Counted from the stretch's first letter, positions 34,257-42,908 are shown. The stretch is DNA of 64,000 bases from CAWIMX01 sp963792785 (GCA_963792785.1 CAWBXO010000002.1:248001-312000), one strand, 5' to 3'. The notes: generated from the letters alone by a model not told the origin. A program made the numbers and translations.

Positions 34257-35674
34257 TCCTCCGCCTGGCGGTCCGATCGCTCGCGATGCGCCCGTGGCGA
34301 ACGCTGGTCCTCTCGCTCGGCTTCGGGCTCGGCATCGGCGTCATGGCCATTCTGCTCGGCGTCGGCGAAGTGATTCTCGAGCAGTCGCGATCCCCCGCGC
34401 TCCAGGGTGGCGGCGACGTCGTGATCGGCGGCCTCGCGGGCGAGGTCGAGAACGCGCGGTTCGTGCTGTCCGGCGTGCTCGGCGCCGGCGCGCTGCGCTC
34501 GAACATCGCGGCGGCCGCCCCGTCCAGGCGGACCACCCTGTACCTGATCGCGAACGCGGGGACCTGGCCCGTCGTCGCGCGCGGCGGCGTGCCCAGTCTC
34601 GAGCGCGCTGTCGGCGATCCGGAGACGTCGGCGGTGGCGGGCTGGACCGACACGCCGGCGGATCGGGCATGGGCCCATCCGGACCTGGCGAGCGTCTTGC
34701 GGACCATGGATCGGTTCCATCCGGAACCCGACGTGCCCGAGTTTGCCGACTCGTGGGCCGAGTGGCTCTACTTCAACGGCCGCACCGCGGACGGCGAGAC
34801 GCGGTTCTACCTGACGTTCCTCGTCGGACCGAAGTCGGCGGACGAGACGCGCGCGGCGGGCGTGCGGCTTCAGCTGGAGCGCGGCGGACGCACGCGAAGC
34901 TATTCGGCATCGGCGGACGTGGACGAACGGCAGATCCTGGACGAGGCGCCCGACCTGGAGATCGGCGAGAATCGCGTGCGCCTCGACGAGACGCGGTATC
35001 ACATCACGCTGCGGCTGCAATCCGAGGATGACCGCGACGTGTGGGCGACGGGCGCCCTCGTCCTGGACGCCGCCCCGGACGGCGTCCTCACGTCGTTCCC
35101 GCCCGCGGTGCTCCACGGCGCGCGAGGCTGGGAATCGGGGTACGTCGTGCCGGCCTTGTCGGGCACCGTCCGGGGCACGCTCGACGTGGGCGGCGCCCCG
35201 GTCGTCCTGGACGGGATGACCGGCTATCACGATCACAACTGGGGTTTCTGGCGGGACGTGCGGTGGCAATGGGGACAGGTGGCGCACGATGGCCTGTCGA
35301 TTGTCTATGGCCGCGTCTTTCCTCCGGCGAGCGTCGCGGATGCCTCCCGCGTTCCGGGATTCCTCGGTGTGCTCGGCGGCGAAGGCGCGCTTGGCGTCGC
35401 GACGAACGTGACGATCGACGAGCAGGATGCCGACGGCGATCCGCATGAGGTGACCGTCCGCGCGCGCGGCCGGCGGCTCGACCTCCAGCTCCACCTGTCG
35501 GTCGACCGCACCGTGCGGACCGCCCGCGGACCCGTGGCCTCTCGCGGGGACCAGAACGCGATCTTCCTGCAGTTGGGCGGCGTGTTCGAGGTGGCCGGCA
35601 CGGTGGGCGACCGGGCGATCGACTTCACCGCCCGCGGCGCGGCCGAAACGTTCCGCCGAAGCCCGTCGCCATGA
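34253..35674 (+). CDS. AttH/CrtC-like (lipocalin-like) protein with membrane anchor
   Basis: A 473-residue protein. The first 60 residues (LAMRPWRTLVLSLGFGLGIG, then MAILLGVGEVILEQ) look like the N-terminal helix of a MacB permease, so the protein is anchored in the inner membrane. From about residue 150 a soluble double lipocalin-like fold runs: FADSWAEWLYFNGRT, LEIGENRVRLDETRYH, GYHDHNWGFWRDVRWQWGQV and VYGRVFPPAS. The motif H-D-H-N-W-G is typical of AttH and of carotenoid 1,2-hydratase (CrtC). In the att cluster AttH is a secreted partner of the ABC system, perhaps binding a hydrophobic ligand. A direct permease-lipocalin fusion is unusual. Confidence 0.82.
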   Translation: MILRLAVRSLAMRPWRTLVLSLGFGLGIGVMAILLGVGEVILEQSRSPALQGGGDVVIGGLAGEVENARFVLSGVLGAGALRSNIAAAAPSRRTTLYLIANAGTWPVVARGGVPSLERAVGDPETSAVAGWTDTPADRAWAHPDLASVLRTMDRFHPEPDVPEFADSWAEWLYFNGRTADGETRFYLTFLVGPKSADETRAAGVRLQLERGGRTRSYSASADVDERQILDEAPDLEIGENRVRLDETRYHITLRLQSEDDRDVWATGALVLDAAPDGVLTSFPPAVLHGARGWESGYVVPALSGTVRGTLDVGGAPVVLDGMTGYHDHNWGFWRDVRWQWGQVAHDGLSIVYGRVFPPASVADASRVPGFLGVLGGEGALGVATNVTIDEQDADGDPHEVTVRARGRRLDLQLHLSVDRTVRTARGPVASRGDQNAIFLQLGGVFEVAGTVGDRAIDFTARGAAETFRRSPSP

Positions 35675-35830
35675 CGTCCCTACCAGATCGTCTGACGCCC
35701 GTCGCTCGACCTCGCTCAGCAGGAAGAAGATCATCAACAGACCGGTGCGGTTCTTTTCAGGCCTGACCGTGCCCGAAGTCGCCGAACATCTCGGCTCAGA
35801 CGCGATCTCAGCCAGTGATACCATCCCCCG

Positions 35831-36658
35831 GTGCCGATGAAGCCGGCTGAAGGCACCGCGATCGGGGACGCATCCTACCGGCGTTTCTGGCAAGCCGTCG
35901 GCCGCGACTTTCCCAGCCTGACCGGCGCCGCCTCGACGACGTACTATTTCGAGAGCGAGAAACGGCTGATCACGCAGGCGCTGCCTTCGCTCGACGGGTG
36001 CGCGCTGCTCAAGACGGACCTGTGGGACGAGGCCAAGAACACCCGCATCCTGCAGTGGGCGGCCGACCAGGGCGCCCGCGTGTACGGCATCGACCTGTCG
36101 GAACCCATCCTCCGCGAAGCCCGCGAGGCCTTCGGCACACGCCGGCTCAGGTCCGCCGTCAGCGACGTGCGCCGCCTGCCATTCCGCGACGGCTCGTTCG
36201 ACGCGATCTACTCGATGGGCACGATCGAGCACTTCACGGAAACCGAAGCCTCGGTCGTCGAACTCGCGCGCGTCCTCAAGCCGGGCGGCCGCCTCATTCT
36301 GGGCGTGCCCAACCGGCATCACCCCTTCCTGCGTCCCCTGCTCGTGGCCGTGCTGTGGCGGCTGGGCCTCTACGGGTATGGATACGAGAAGAGCTACTCG
36401 CGGCGCGCGCTGCGCCGCATGCTCGAAGGCGCCGGCCTCGAGGTCGGGCTGGAGACGGGCATCCTCTTCATGCCGGGCTCGGTCAGAATGCTGGACCTCT
36501 GGTGCCACACGCGCGCGCGGCCGCTCGCCCGCGTGACCGGCGCGCTGGTGAGCATCTTCGCCTGGCTGGACTGGCACGTGCCGGCACTGCGCCGCCACGG
36601 CTATCTGCTGGCGTCGGTCGGGTCTCGCGCGGCGTCCGCCCGCGACGAGCATCCTTGA
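35831..36658 (+). CDS. SAM-dependent methyltransferase (class I)
   Basis: A 275-residue enzyme, likely starting at GTG 35831 (VPMKPAEGTAIGD). The SAM-binding core contains LLKTDLWDEAKNTRILQWA, ARVYGIDLSEPIL, SDVRRLPFRDGSFDAIYSMG and IEHFTETEASVVELARVLK followed by PGGRLILGVPN. The glycine-rich loop (usually D-x-G-x-G) is replaced by TDLWDEA, which is also seen in some glycan- or lipid-modifying methyltransferases. It overlaps the following glycosyltransferase start by three to four bases, so both probably modify one glycan or lipid. The 157 bases upstream contain no gene. Confidence 0.8.
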   Translation: MPMKPAEGTAIGDASYRRFWQAVGRDFPSLTGAASTTYYFESEKRLITQALPSLDGCALLKTDLWDEAKNTRILQWAADQGARVYGIDLSEPILREAREAFGTRRLRSAVSDVRRLPFRDGSFDAIYSMGTIEHFTETEASVVELARVLKPGGRLILGVPNRHHPFLRPLLVAVLWRLGLYGYGYEKSYSRRALRRMLEGAGLEVGLETGILFMPGSVRMLDLWCHTRARPLARVTGALVSIFAWLDWHVPALRRHGYLLASVGSRAASARDEHP

Positions 36659-37794
36659 AAAGCCTCCTGATGGTGCAACCGTCGCTGCAGCCGCCCGGGG
36701 GTGGCAACGGTGTGGCGGCGTGGATGCTCGAGGCGCTCCGGGGCGAGTACACGCTCGCCGTCTATACCTGGAACCCGCTGAACGTCGAAGCGATCAATCA
36801 CTTCTACGGCACGTCCCTCTCGGCCGACGCGATCGACGCGAGCGCCGTGCCGGCGGCCCTGCGGATCCTCATCGATGCGGCGCCCCTGCCGCTTTCGCTG
36901 TTGAAGACCTCGCTCCTCCTGGGCCTGGCACGCCGGCATGCGTCGCGATACGACGTGCTCGTCTCGGCGAATAATGAAATGGATCTCGGCCGGCGCGGGA
37001 TCCAGTACGTGCACTATCCGGCGTACCTGCGTCCCCGGCCGCTGGTGGACATCCGCTGGTACCACCTGGGCCTGGCGCTCGACGCCTATTACTGGCTGTG
37101 CGACCGTCTCGCCAACTGGTCGATGGATCGCATCGTCACCAATCTCACGCTGGTCAACTCCGACTGGACGGCCGCCATTTTTCGCGCGCGGCACGGCGGC
37201 GCCCCCCGGACCCTCTATCCGCCGGTGACCGGACCGTTTCCAGAGGTCCCGTGGGACCGGCGCCAGAACGACTTCGTCTGCGCCGGCAGGATGTCTCCCG
37301 AGAAGGACCTCGACTCGGTGATCGACATCGTCGAGGCCGTACGACGCGTGCACCCGGACGTCCGCCTTCACGTCATCGGGTCTCGCGGGCCCAGGCGCTA
37401 CACACGCCATGTCCTCGGCCGTATCGCCAGGCGCCGGGAGTGGATCACGCTGCACCTCGACGTTGCGCACGACGAGGTGCGCCATCTCGTGACAGCCAGC
37501 CGGTACGGCCTGCACGCGATGCCGGGCGAGCACTTCGGCATGGCGCCGGCCGAGATGGCGACGGGCGGGAATATCGTGTGGGTTCGAGCAGACGGCGGGC
37601 AGATGGAGATCGTGGGCCACGATCCGAGACTGATCTTTCGTTCAGTGGACGACGCGGTCGCGAAGATCCTCCGGACCATGGCCGATCCGGCCGAGCAGAC
37701 TGCCCTTCGGGCCCACCTCGCGTCCGTGACGCCTCAGTTCGCGGTCGAACGGTTCATCGAGGACGTGCGCGCGGCGGCTCACGAACTGGCCTGA
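36655..37794 (+). CDS. Glycosyltransferase family 4 protein
   Basis: A 379-residue GT-B enzyme. I start at TTG 36655 because it overlaps the preceding stop (TTGA) and gives LKSLLMVQPSLQPPGGGNGV; an ATG at 36670 is the alternative. Core features are HYPAYLRPRPLVDIRWYH in the acceptor part, DFVCAGRMSPEKDLDSVIDI at the start of the donor domain, LHVIGSRGPRRY, and GEHFGMAPAEMATGGNIVWV with the GT4 E/H pair. The order methyltransferase-glycosyltransferase suggests joint assembly of a methylated sugar. It is followed by a strong hairpin at 37816. Confidence 0.85.
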   Translation: MKSLLMVQPSLQPPGGGNGVAAWMLEALRGEYTLAVYTWNPLNVEAINHFYGTSLSADAIDASAVPAALRILIDAAPLPLSLLKTSLLLGLARRHASRYDVLVSANNEMDLGRRGIQYVHYPAYLRPRPLVDIRWYHLGLALDAYYWLCDRLANWSMDRIVTNLTLVNSDWTAAIFRARHGGAPRTLYPPVTGPFPEVPWDRRQNDFVCAGRMSPEKDLDSVIDIVEAVRRVHPDVRLHVIGSRGPRRYTRHVLGRIARRREWITLHLDVAHDEVRHLVTASRYGLHAMPGEHFGMAPAEMATGGNIVWVRADGGQMEIVGHDPRLIFRSVDDAVAKILRTMADPAEQTALRAHLASVTPQFAVERFIEDVRAAAHELA

Positions 37795-37815
37795 CGATCT
37801 GAAGGCGGGACGTGC

Positions 37816-37843
37816 GGGGCCCGAGCCTGACGGCTCGAGCCCC
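37816..37843. terminator. Bidirectional terminator-like hairpin
   Basis: A 12-bp stem with one mismatch: GGGGCCCGAGCC and GGCTCGAGCCCC around a TGAC loop. It lies between the convergent glycosyltransferase gene (ends 37794) and the NHL-repeat gene (ends 37868), the expected place for a shared terminator. There is no clear U-run on either side, so it may act by RNA structure only. Confidence 0.55.
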
Positions 37844-37867
37844 CTGAGCTTCCGTGCGGGCGAGCGG

Positions 37868-38971
37868 CTACTTGATGGTGATCTTCTGGACGTCCCACAT
37901 GCTGGCGGAGCCGACGTAGACGGTGTTGGGGCTCCGGCAGTCGAGCGAGTGCACCAGATTCCCCGTATCCTCAGCGCCGTGGTCCTGGCCGGTGATGAAC
38001 ATGCCCAGCACTTTCCCGGTCATGTCCATCTTGTAGACCTTGCCCGTACCGTCTCCGCTGAACAGATACTCCGGAGAGCTCTTGGTAACGCAGAGCGCCC
38101 ACGGCGCGCCGATGCCGGTAATGGTGCTCTTGAAGTTCAGGTTGTTGTCGTAGACCTGGATGCGCCTGTTGCCGCGGTCGGCGACGTAGATATTGTCTTC
38201 AGCGTCGGACGCGATGCTGTGCGGCGTGCTGAACTGATCCTGGCCGTTGCCCCAGGTGCCCAGTTCCTTCAGCCAATGGCCGTCCGGTGAAATCTTCACG
38301 ACGCGGGAGTTGCCGTAGCCGTCGGGCACGAACAGATTGCCCTGCGAGTCGAACGCGATGTCGGTCTCGCGGTCGAACTGGCCGACCCGGCCTTTCGGAT
38401 GCGGATCCTTGGTCGGCTGATTCGGAGCAGTGAAGTGCAGGATCTCGAGGTTCGCCTGGAGGTAGTCGATCGCCTCGGGCGTCCGGCCCAGCCAGAGGAC
38501 GTGCTGACCCGCGGGGTTGTACTTGACGATCATCCCGGAGCCTTCGTCCACCTGCCACACGTTGTCGCCCTTGTCGACGCGGACCGCGTGCGCGAACGAC
38601 TCGCCGTAGTTGTTGGGGCCCCACTCCTTGACGAACTTGTAGTTGTTGTCGAACTCCCACAGCACCGCGGCCTTCCCGCCGCGCGCGACGCCCTGGTTGA
38701 TCGAGCGCGAGTACACGAACAGGTGGCCCTGCGAATTGGTGGCCACGCCGACCGTCTGCCCCATGGTGTAGCCGGGAATGCTGAGCTGCAGGTACTGGTC
38801 CACGACCTGCAGCTTGGGGTAGCCCGCTTCGAGGGTCGCTTGCGCGGCCTGTTGCGCGGCAGACCCGGCCAGACCCTGCGCCTGGGTCCGGCGCGGCGAG
38901 AGAACGAGGATGCCCGCGACCAGCAGCGCGCCGATCGCGAGGCCGGACAGCAGGACGTGCATGCGCTTCAT
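37868..38971 (-). CDS. Secreted NHL-repeat (six-bladed beta-propeller) protein
   Basis: A 367-residue exported protein. The leader MKRMHVLLSGLAIGALLVAG continues to a cleavage near RTQAQG. The mature part has NHL/SMP30-type blades: GVATNSQGHLFVYSRS, HAVRVDKGDNVWQVDEGS, DIAFDSQGNLFVPDGYGNSR, SIASDAEDNIYVADRGNRRI and HSLDCRSPNTVYVG. Similar proteins occur as peptidyl-alpha-amidating-lyase-like or sugar-lactone lyase folds; no catalytic set is obvious. The start at 38971 is preceded by AGGAGACTTC, a usable RBS. It is on its own between a convergent glycosyltransferase and the cold-shock group. Confidence 0.85.
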   Translation of the reverse strand: MKRMHVLLSGLAIGALLVAGILVLSPRRTQAQGLAGSAAQQAAQATLEAGYPKLQVVDQYLQLSIPGYTMGQTVGVATNSQGHLFVYSRSINQGVARGGKAAVLWEFDNNYKFVKEWGPNNYGESFAHAVRVDKGDNVWQVDEGSGMIVKYNPAGQHVLWLGRTPEAIDYLQANLEILHFTAPNQPTKDPHPKGRVGQFDRETDIAFDSQGNLFVPDGYGNSRVVKISPDGHWLKELGTWGNGQDQFSTPHSIASDAEDNIYVADRGNRRIQVYDNNLNFKSTITGIGAPWALCVTKSSPEYLFSGDGTGKVYKMDMTGKVLGMFITGQDHGAEDTGNLVHSLDCRSPNTVYVGSASMWDVQKITIK

Positions 38972-39078
38972 AGCGTGAAGTCTCCTCTCAGAAATGAACC
39001 GACGAGAGGGATTATCTTCAATCGGCCGCAAATGGCAACTGAAAGCGCTCCCTCCGCCGGGCTTTGAGACAACACGAC

Positions 39079-39270
39079 CTAGCGCTCGACCCACTCCACG
39101 AACGATCCGACGCTGTCGGTCACGATCATGACCCGCAGGACCCGGTCGTTGTGATACATCAGCTTGGCGCCGGCTCTCGCATCCTCGAGCGACGGGTAGT
39201 GCACCCACGTCTGCTCGAGGCCCGAGGCCGTGCCCTGCTTCATCGTTGGCCTGAGTCTGAATTCAGGCAT
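39079..39270 (-). CDS. Small conserved hypothetical protein (63 aa)
   Basis: A 63-residue soluble protein starting MPEFRLRPTMKQGTASGLEQ, with TWVHYPSLEDARAGAKLMYH and a C-terminal VMIVTDSVGSFVEWVE. There is no membrane segment or known domain. Alternation of hydrophobic residues suggests a small alpha/beta fold. It follows the cold-shock gene at a seven-base gap on the same strand, which supports a real gene and co-transcription. Confidence 0.55.
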   Translation of the reverse strand: MPEFRLRPTMKQGTASGLEQTWVHYPSLEDARAGAKLMYHNDRVLRVMIVTDSVGSFVEWVER

Positions 39271-39277
39271 CGCCGCC

Positions 39278-39484
39278 TCAGGCGAGTCTGACGTTCTCGC
39301 CGCGCGGACCCTTCGGACCCTGGCCCTTTTCGAAGGTCACGGCCTGACCCTCACGCAGATCGTCGAACGCGGTCTGCTCGCACGCCGAGTTGTGGAAGAA
39401 ATACTCGTTCCCGTCGCCAGCCAGAATGAAGCCGAAGCCCTTGTCGCTGACGAGACGCTTGATCGTGCCGTTCATGGGTGCCAT
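39278..39484 (-). CDS. Cold-shock protein (CspA-type)
   Basis: A 68-residue single cold-shock domain. RNP1 is KGFGFI, RNP2 is YFFHNS, with the basic surface VTFEKGQGPKGPRGENVRLA. CspA-type proteins bind single-stranded RNA or DNA and act as RNA chaperones. A strong RBS (AAGGAG, 39496-39491) lies six bases before ATG 39484, which fixes the start; an internal ATG at codon 4 is an alternative. The residue usually written KGYGFI is KGFGFI here, a common variant. It heads a possible two-gene unit with the 63-residue protein. Confidence 0.93.
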   Translation of the reverse strand: MAPMNGTIKRLVSDKGFGFILAGDGNEYFFHNSACEQTAFDDLREGQAVTFEKGQGPKGPRGENVRLA

Positions 39485-39529
39485 GCAAAACTCCTTGAGA
39501 TGTGAAATTTCCGACGGGGGTGAAAGTGC

Positions 39530-39859
39530 TTACTCGGGGATTAACGACCGCATCGTCCAGTCCGGATCGGCCAGGATGCCTTCATACATGGCCTCGGTCA
39601 TCGACCGCTTCGCATAGTGACAGGCCATCACGAACCGATCCTTGTCGTCGCGCCAGTCCAGCCGCTTGACGACGGCCCGGAAGGTGTACGCGCGCGTCGA
39701 CAGCTCCAGATCGTCGCCCACCTTCGGCAGCGCCGGCAGCTCTATCACTTTCCAGAACCGCGACTCGCTGTTCGTGATGCGCCGGCCGTCGTCAGCAGGA
39801 CTGCTCACGGTGATGCTGGGCAGACGAAGATTCACTTCGAGCGTGATCATGGACTCCAT
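39530..39859 (-). CDS. Hypothetical protein (109 aa)
   Basis: A 109-residue cytoplasmic protein, MESMITLEVNLRLPSITVSS onward, with SESRFWKVIELPALPKVGDD, LSTRAYTFRAVVKRLDWRDD and a C-terminal acidic tail. I recognise no domain; the alternation of strands suggests a small beta-rich protein of about 80 residues plus an extension. It lies 45 bases upstream of the cold-shock gene in the same direction. A real gene is likely from codon usage; function unknown. Confidence 0.6.
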   Translation of the reverse strand: MESMITLEVNLRLPSITVSSPADDGRRITNSESRFWKVIELPALPKVGDDLELSTRAYTFRAVVKRLDWRDDKDRFVMACHYAKRSMTEAMYEGILADPDWTMRSLIPE

Positions 39860-40070
39860 AGCGCGCTCCGATCGTCGGCCGACTTGGGCCTAGTCGAGGC
39901 GCACCCGGCGGGTGCCGCTTGGACGCTGGCGGGCTCAGTGCGGTAGAACACTTCCACTCTACCCCATTTCCGGGTCCAGCACCCCTTTTTGGCCTGATCG
40001 AGGGGGTACACCCGCGGTATTGCCCAATCGACCCGAAAAACGGGGCCAGACCTGGACTGTGGCCGCGTGC

Positions 40071-41186
40071 TCAGGCGCCCAGCCTCACCGTCCGCCGCCC
40101 CAGCATATTCATCCGCGTCGTCCGGATCGTTGCGGCCTCGGCGACGCCGCCGTCGGCATAGCGGAACCGCAGCGCGTCCTGCGGGCACTGCACGATGCAG
40201 GCACCGCACGTGATGCACTGATCGGGCCGCCGGATCTCGACCTTTCTGAGGCCGCCGTTCATCTGGAGCACGTCGCGCGGGCACACCTGCACGCACTCGG
40301 CGGCGCCCGTGCACCGCGACGCCACGAGCTCGATCCGCACGGGATTCTGATAGGCGTTGATGTAGCTGCTGTACCAGGGCGTGGTGCCCGCGAGATCGAC
40401 CGACACGATCGCCATCGTGCCGGCCGCGACGGCGCCGACCAGCGCCAGATGGCTCGCCGAGGCGGTCGCCAGGATCCGGAGGAACCCGGCGCCGAGGGCA
40501 AACCCAAGAGCGGCACAGGCCGCAAACGTGAGCCACCGGGCCCCGCCGCGCACGTTGAGCCACGGCAGCAGGCCGAACAACCCGAACACGATCGCCGCGA
40601 CGAGCACGACCGACGCCGCCATCACGCGTGCGCCGCCGAGCCACCAGACAACCGGCGCGACAAGAGCCATCGTCGGGAGCGCCCACACGAGCGCCATCTC
40701 GAAGCGCTCCCACAGCGGGAAGCGCATGAACCGGTCCCGCCGGTACACGCGGCGGCCGCGATCGAGAAATTCCGGAAGATCCTCCAGCCGCGCGGGGCCC
40801 CAGCGCGTGGCCCAGCCCGTCGCCTCGGTCACCTTGCGGCGCTCGACGCCGGTGGCCGAGAGCTGCGGCAGGACGATCTCGCGGTGATCGACGAGGCCGT
40901 CGATGCCCGACACGCGAATGGCGGCGATCACGTCATGATGCGTCAGGTGCCCGCCGCCGGCGGCGCACCAGACGTTGATCCCCTTGCTGTCGGCGCAGAG
41001 CAGCCAGGCGCTTCGTCCCGCAAGGACATCGCGAAGCCGCCGCACGGTGAGGGTGAAGTTCCCGGTGAGGAGCACCGGTGCGTCGCGGCCGGGACGGCCG
41101 ATGCGCACCAGCCCGGGCGGCGCCCGATGCGGAATCATGCGGAACGCGGTGTCGCGGACGTACGCCGGAACGTCCCGCAGCCTCAC
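40071..41186 (-). CDS. HgcA-HgcB-like fusion: corrinoid-binding membrane protein with ferredoxin domain
   Basis: A 371-residue protein starting at GTG 41186. Residues 35-95 match the corrinoid-binding domain of HgcA, the mercury-methylation methyl carrier: APVLLTGNFTLTVRRLRDVL and AWLLCADSKGINVWCAAGGG. The N-V-W-C (Cys74) is the cap-helix motif whose Cys binds cobalt in HgcA; the following K is Gly here. Four membrane helices follow (about 165-275). After DLAGTTPWYSSYINAYQN, where HgcA ends, comes an HgcB-like ferredoxin: CTGAAECVQVCP, in which the second Cys is Ala, and CITCGACIVQCP, complete. HgcB's C-terminal Cys pair is absent. Function is probably methyl transfer, not proven to be on mercury. 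Confidence 0.8.
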   Translation of the reverse strand: MRLRDVPAYVRDTAFRMIPHRAPPGLVRIGRPGRDAPVLLTGNFTLTVRRLRDVLAGRSAWLLCADSKGINVWCAAGGGHLTHHDVIAAIRVSGIDGLVDHREIVLPQLSATGVERRKVTEATGWATRWGPARLEDLPEFLDRGRRVYRRDRFMRFPLWERFEMALVWALPTMALVAPVVWWLGGARVMAASVVLVAAIVFGLFGLLPWLNVRGGARWLTFAACAALGFALGAGFLRILATASASHLALVGAVAAGTMAIVSVDLAGTTPWYSSYINAYQNPVRIELVASRCTGAAECVQVCPRDVLQMNGGLRKVEIRRPDQCITCGACIVQCPQDALRFRYADGGVAEAATIRTTRMNMLGRRTVRLGA

Positions 41187-41851
41187 GCCGGGCCTTCCTG
41201 GCGCGCCGCGTACAGGATCATGAAGGATCCCGACCAGAGCCGCGTCTCTTCGACGTTGACGAAACCCGCGGCGCGAACGCGCGCGGCCAGGCCATCCACC
41301 GGCCGCGTCGTCGTCTGCGTCAGCAGGTAGGTGAGAGACACGAGCGGCAGGCGCAGGAGCCGGCGCCACGCGCGGCGAAGGGCACCGCCGGCGGCGATCT
41401 CGTCCGCGATCACGATCGCACCGTCGGGTTTGAGGCGCGAGAAGGCCGCGCGCAGCGCGTAGGCCTGCGCCTCGGGCGACAACTCACTGAACACGAGACA
41501 CGAGACCACCGCGTCCAGACTCGCGGCCGGCACGCGGTCCTCGACCTCGGCGGCATCGAGCTGCAGCCACTCGATCCGGCCCCCGCCAGGCGGGACGGGT
41601 TTGTGCCGTGCGACTTCGAGCATCTCGGCATTGCTGTCGATAGCGACGACGTCCGCGCCGCGCGCGGCGCAGGCCAGGCTGACGCCGCCCGTCCCGCACC
41701 CGATGTCGAGCACGCGCCGGCGAGGCCCGGCGACACGCGCCGCGATTCGATCGTACACCTCGTCGATCCGGCCGCGCGAGAGCAGCCGGATCCCGCGGTC
41801 GTAGCGTTCTGGCGTCGATTCCAGCACCTTCATCCACACGAAGCTGCTCAC
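41183..41851 (-). CDS. SAM-dependent methyltransferase paired with HgcA-like corrinoid protein (CpaM-like)
   Basis: A 222-residue class I methyltransferase with the motif RRVLDIGCGTGGVSLACAAR, DVVAIDSNAEMLEVA, DAAEVEDRVPAASLDAVVSC and LKPDGAIVIADE. It begins at GTG 41851 behind GGAGG at good distance, giving VSSFVWMKVLESTPERYDRG, an N-terminus typical of methyltransferases that accompany HgcA-like corrinoid proteins. Its stop overlaps the start of the HgcAB-like gene (GTGA), so both are translated together. It may methylate the corrinoid cofactor, or use a methyl group that the carrier handles. The family link is from memory of similar pairs; activity is inferred. Confidence 0.78.
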   Translation of the reverse strand: MSSFVWMKVLESTPERYDRGIRLLSRGRIDEVYDRIAARVAGPRRRVLDIGCGTGGVSLACAARGADVVAIDSNAEMLEVARHKPVPPGGGRIEWLQLDAAEVEDRVPAASLDAVVSCLVFSELSPEAQAYALRAAFSRLKPDGAIVIADEIAAGGALRRAWRRLLRLPLVSLTYLLTQTTTRPVDGLAARVRAAGFVNVEETRLWSGSFMILYAARQEGPA

Positions 41852-41930
41852 GGTCGATCCTCCGTGCGCGACGTGGTCGCGGTTCCGCCCACGATAGATC
41901 GAAAACCCGGGCCGAGGTACACTGGCCGCG

Positions 41931-42908
41931 TTGGCTGGTCGACTTGAACGGCCCGGACGCGTGTGGACTGTGGCCGCGCCGGAAGCCGGCCTCACCCTCG
42001 ACAAATTTCTCGCCGCCGCCGACCGCCTGGTGTCGCGCTCGAAGGCCGCCGCCGCGCGCGGGCGGGGCAAGGTCTTCGTCAACGACCACGAAGCCGGGCG
42101 CGCCGAGGCCGGGCTTCGCCTGAAGCGCGGCGATGTCGTCCGCGTCTGGGACGACCGGCCCGGCAGCGCGACGCGGCGGCCGTTTCCCTTCAAGGCCGGC
42201 GATCTCGACATCCTCTACGAAGACGCGGCGCTCGTCCTGCTCAACAAGCCGGCCGGCCTGCTCGCGGTGCCGCTCGAACGGCGCGAAGAGGAAGTCTCGA
42301 TCTTCGACCAGCTCGAACAGCACCTGCGGTCGCACGGCAAGCTCAAGCCGCTCGTCGTCCATCGCATCGACCGCGACACCTCAGGCGTCGTGCTCTTCGC
42401 CAAGGACGGCCGCACGCAGGCGGCGTTGAAGCAGCAGTTCCGGGAGCGCACGCCCGAGCGCGTGTACCTCGCCGTCGTCTACGGCCGGCCGAGCCCGCCG
42501 GCGGGCGTCTGGCGGGATCACCTCGTCTGGGACACGAAGGCGCTGATTCAGAAGGAAACGGATCCGAAGGATCCCAAGGGTGTCGAGGCGATCTGCCGCT
42601 ACCGCGTCGTCGAGGCCTTCGAGTCGACGAGCCTGATCGAAGTGACGCTGCAGACCGGGAAGCGGAACCAGATCCGGATTCAGGCGCGGTTGCGCGGGCA
42701 CACGCTCGTCGGCGAGCGCCGGTACACCTTCGGTCCCGACACGCTGCGGCCGATTCCCTTCAAGCGTCAGGCGCTGCACGCGTGGCGCCTGGCGTTCCGG
42801 CATCCCGCGGACAATCGCGCGATGTCGCTCGAGGCGCCCGTGCCCCCCGACATGAAGAAGCTGGTGTCACGCCTCAGGCACGAGGCGAAGATGCCCAAGC
42901 GGGCGTGA
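41931..42908 (+). CDS. RluA-family pseudouridine synthase
   Basis: A 325-residue enzyme that isomerises uridine to pseudouridine in rRNA or tRNA. It has an N-terminal S4 RNA-binding domain (TLDKFLAAADRLVSRSKAAA, KVFVNDHEAGRAEAGLRLKR) and the RluA catalytic core: ILYEDAALVLLNKPAGLLAV, the active-site HRIDRDTSGVVLFAKD with the catalytic Asp, RVYLAVVYGRP and LQTGKRNQIRIQARLRGH. It is convergent with the antiporter gene (gap 16 bases) and divergent from the methyltransferase. The exact target site cannot be told from sequence. Confidence 0.9.
   Translation: MAGRLERPGRVWTVAAPEAGLTLDKFLAAADRLVSRSKAAAARGRGKVFVNDHEAGRAEAGLRLKRGDVVRVWDDRPGSATRRPFPFKAGDLDILYEDAALVLLNKPAGLLAVPLERREEEVSIFDQLEQHLRSHGKLKPLVVHRIDRDTSGVVLFAKDGRTQAALKQQFRERTPERVYLAVVYGRPSPPAGVWRDHLVWDTKALIQKETDPKDPKGVEAICRYRVVEAFESTSLIEVTLQTGKRNQIRIQARLRGHTLVGERRYTFGPDTLRPIPFKRQALHAWRLAFRHPADNRAMSLEAPVPPDMKKLVSRLRHEAKMPKRA

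Noticed and set aside
33998..36652. An 884-codon minus-strand open frame
   Set aside because: It is opposite the ABC operon and methyltransferase genes; composition is Arg/Ala/His-rich with no domain. High G+C produces such shadows.
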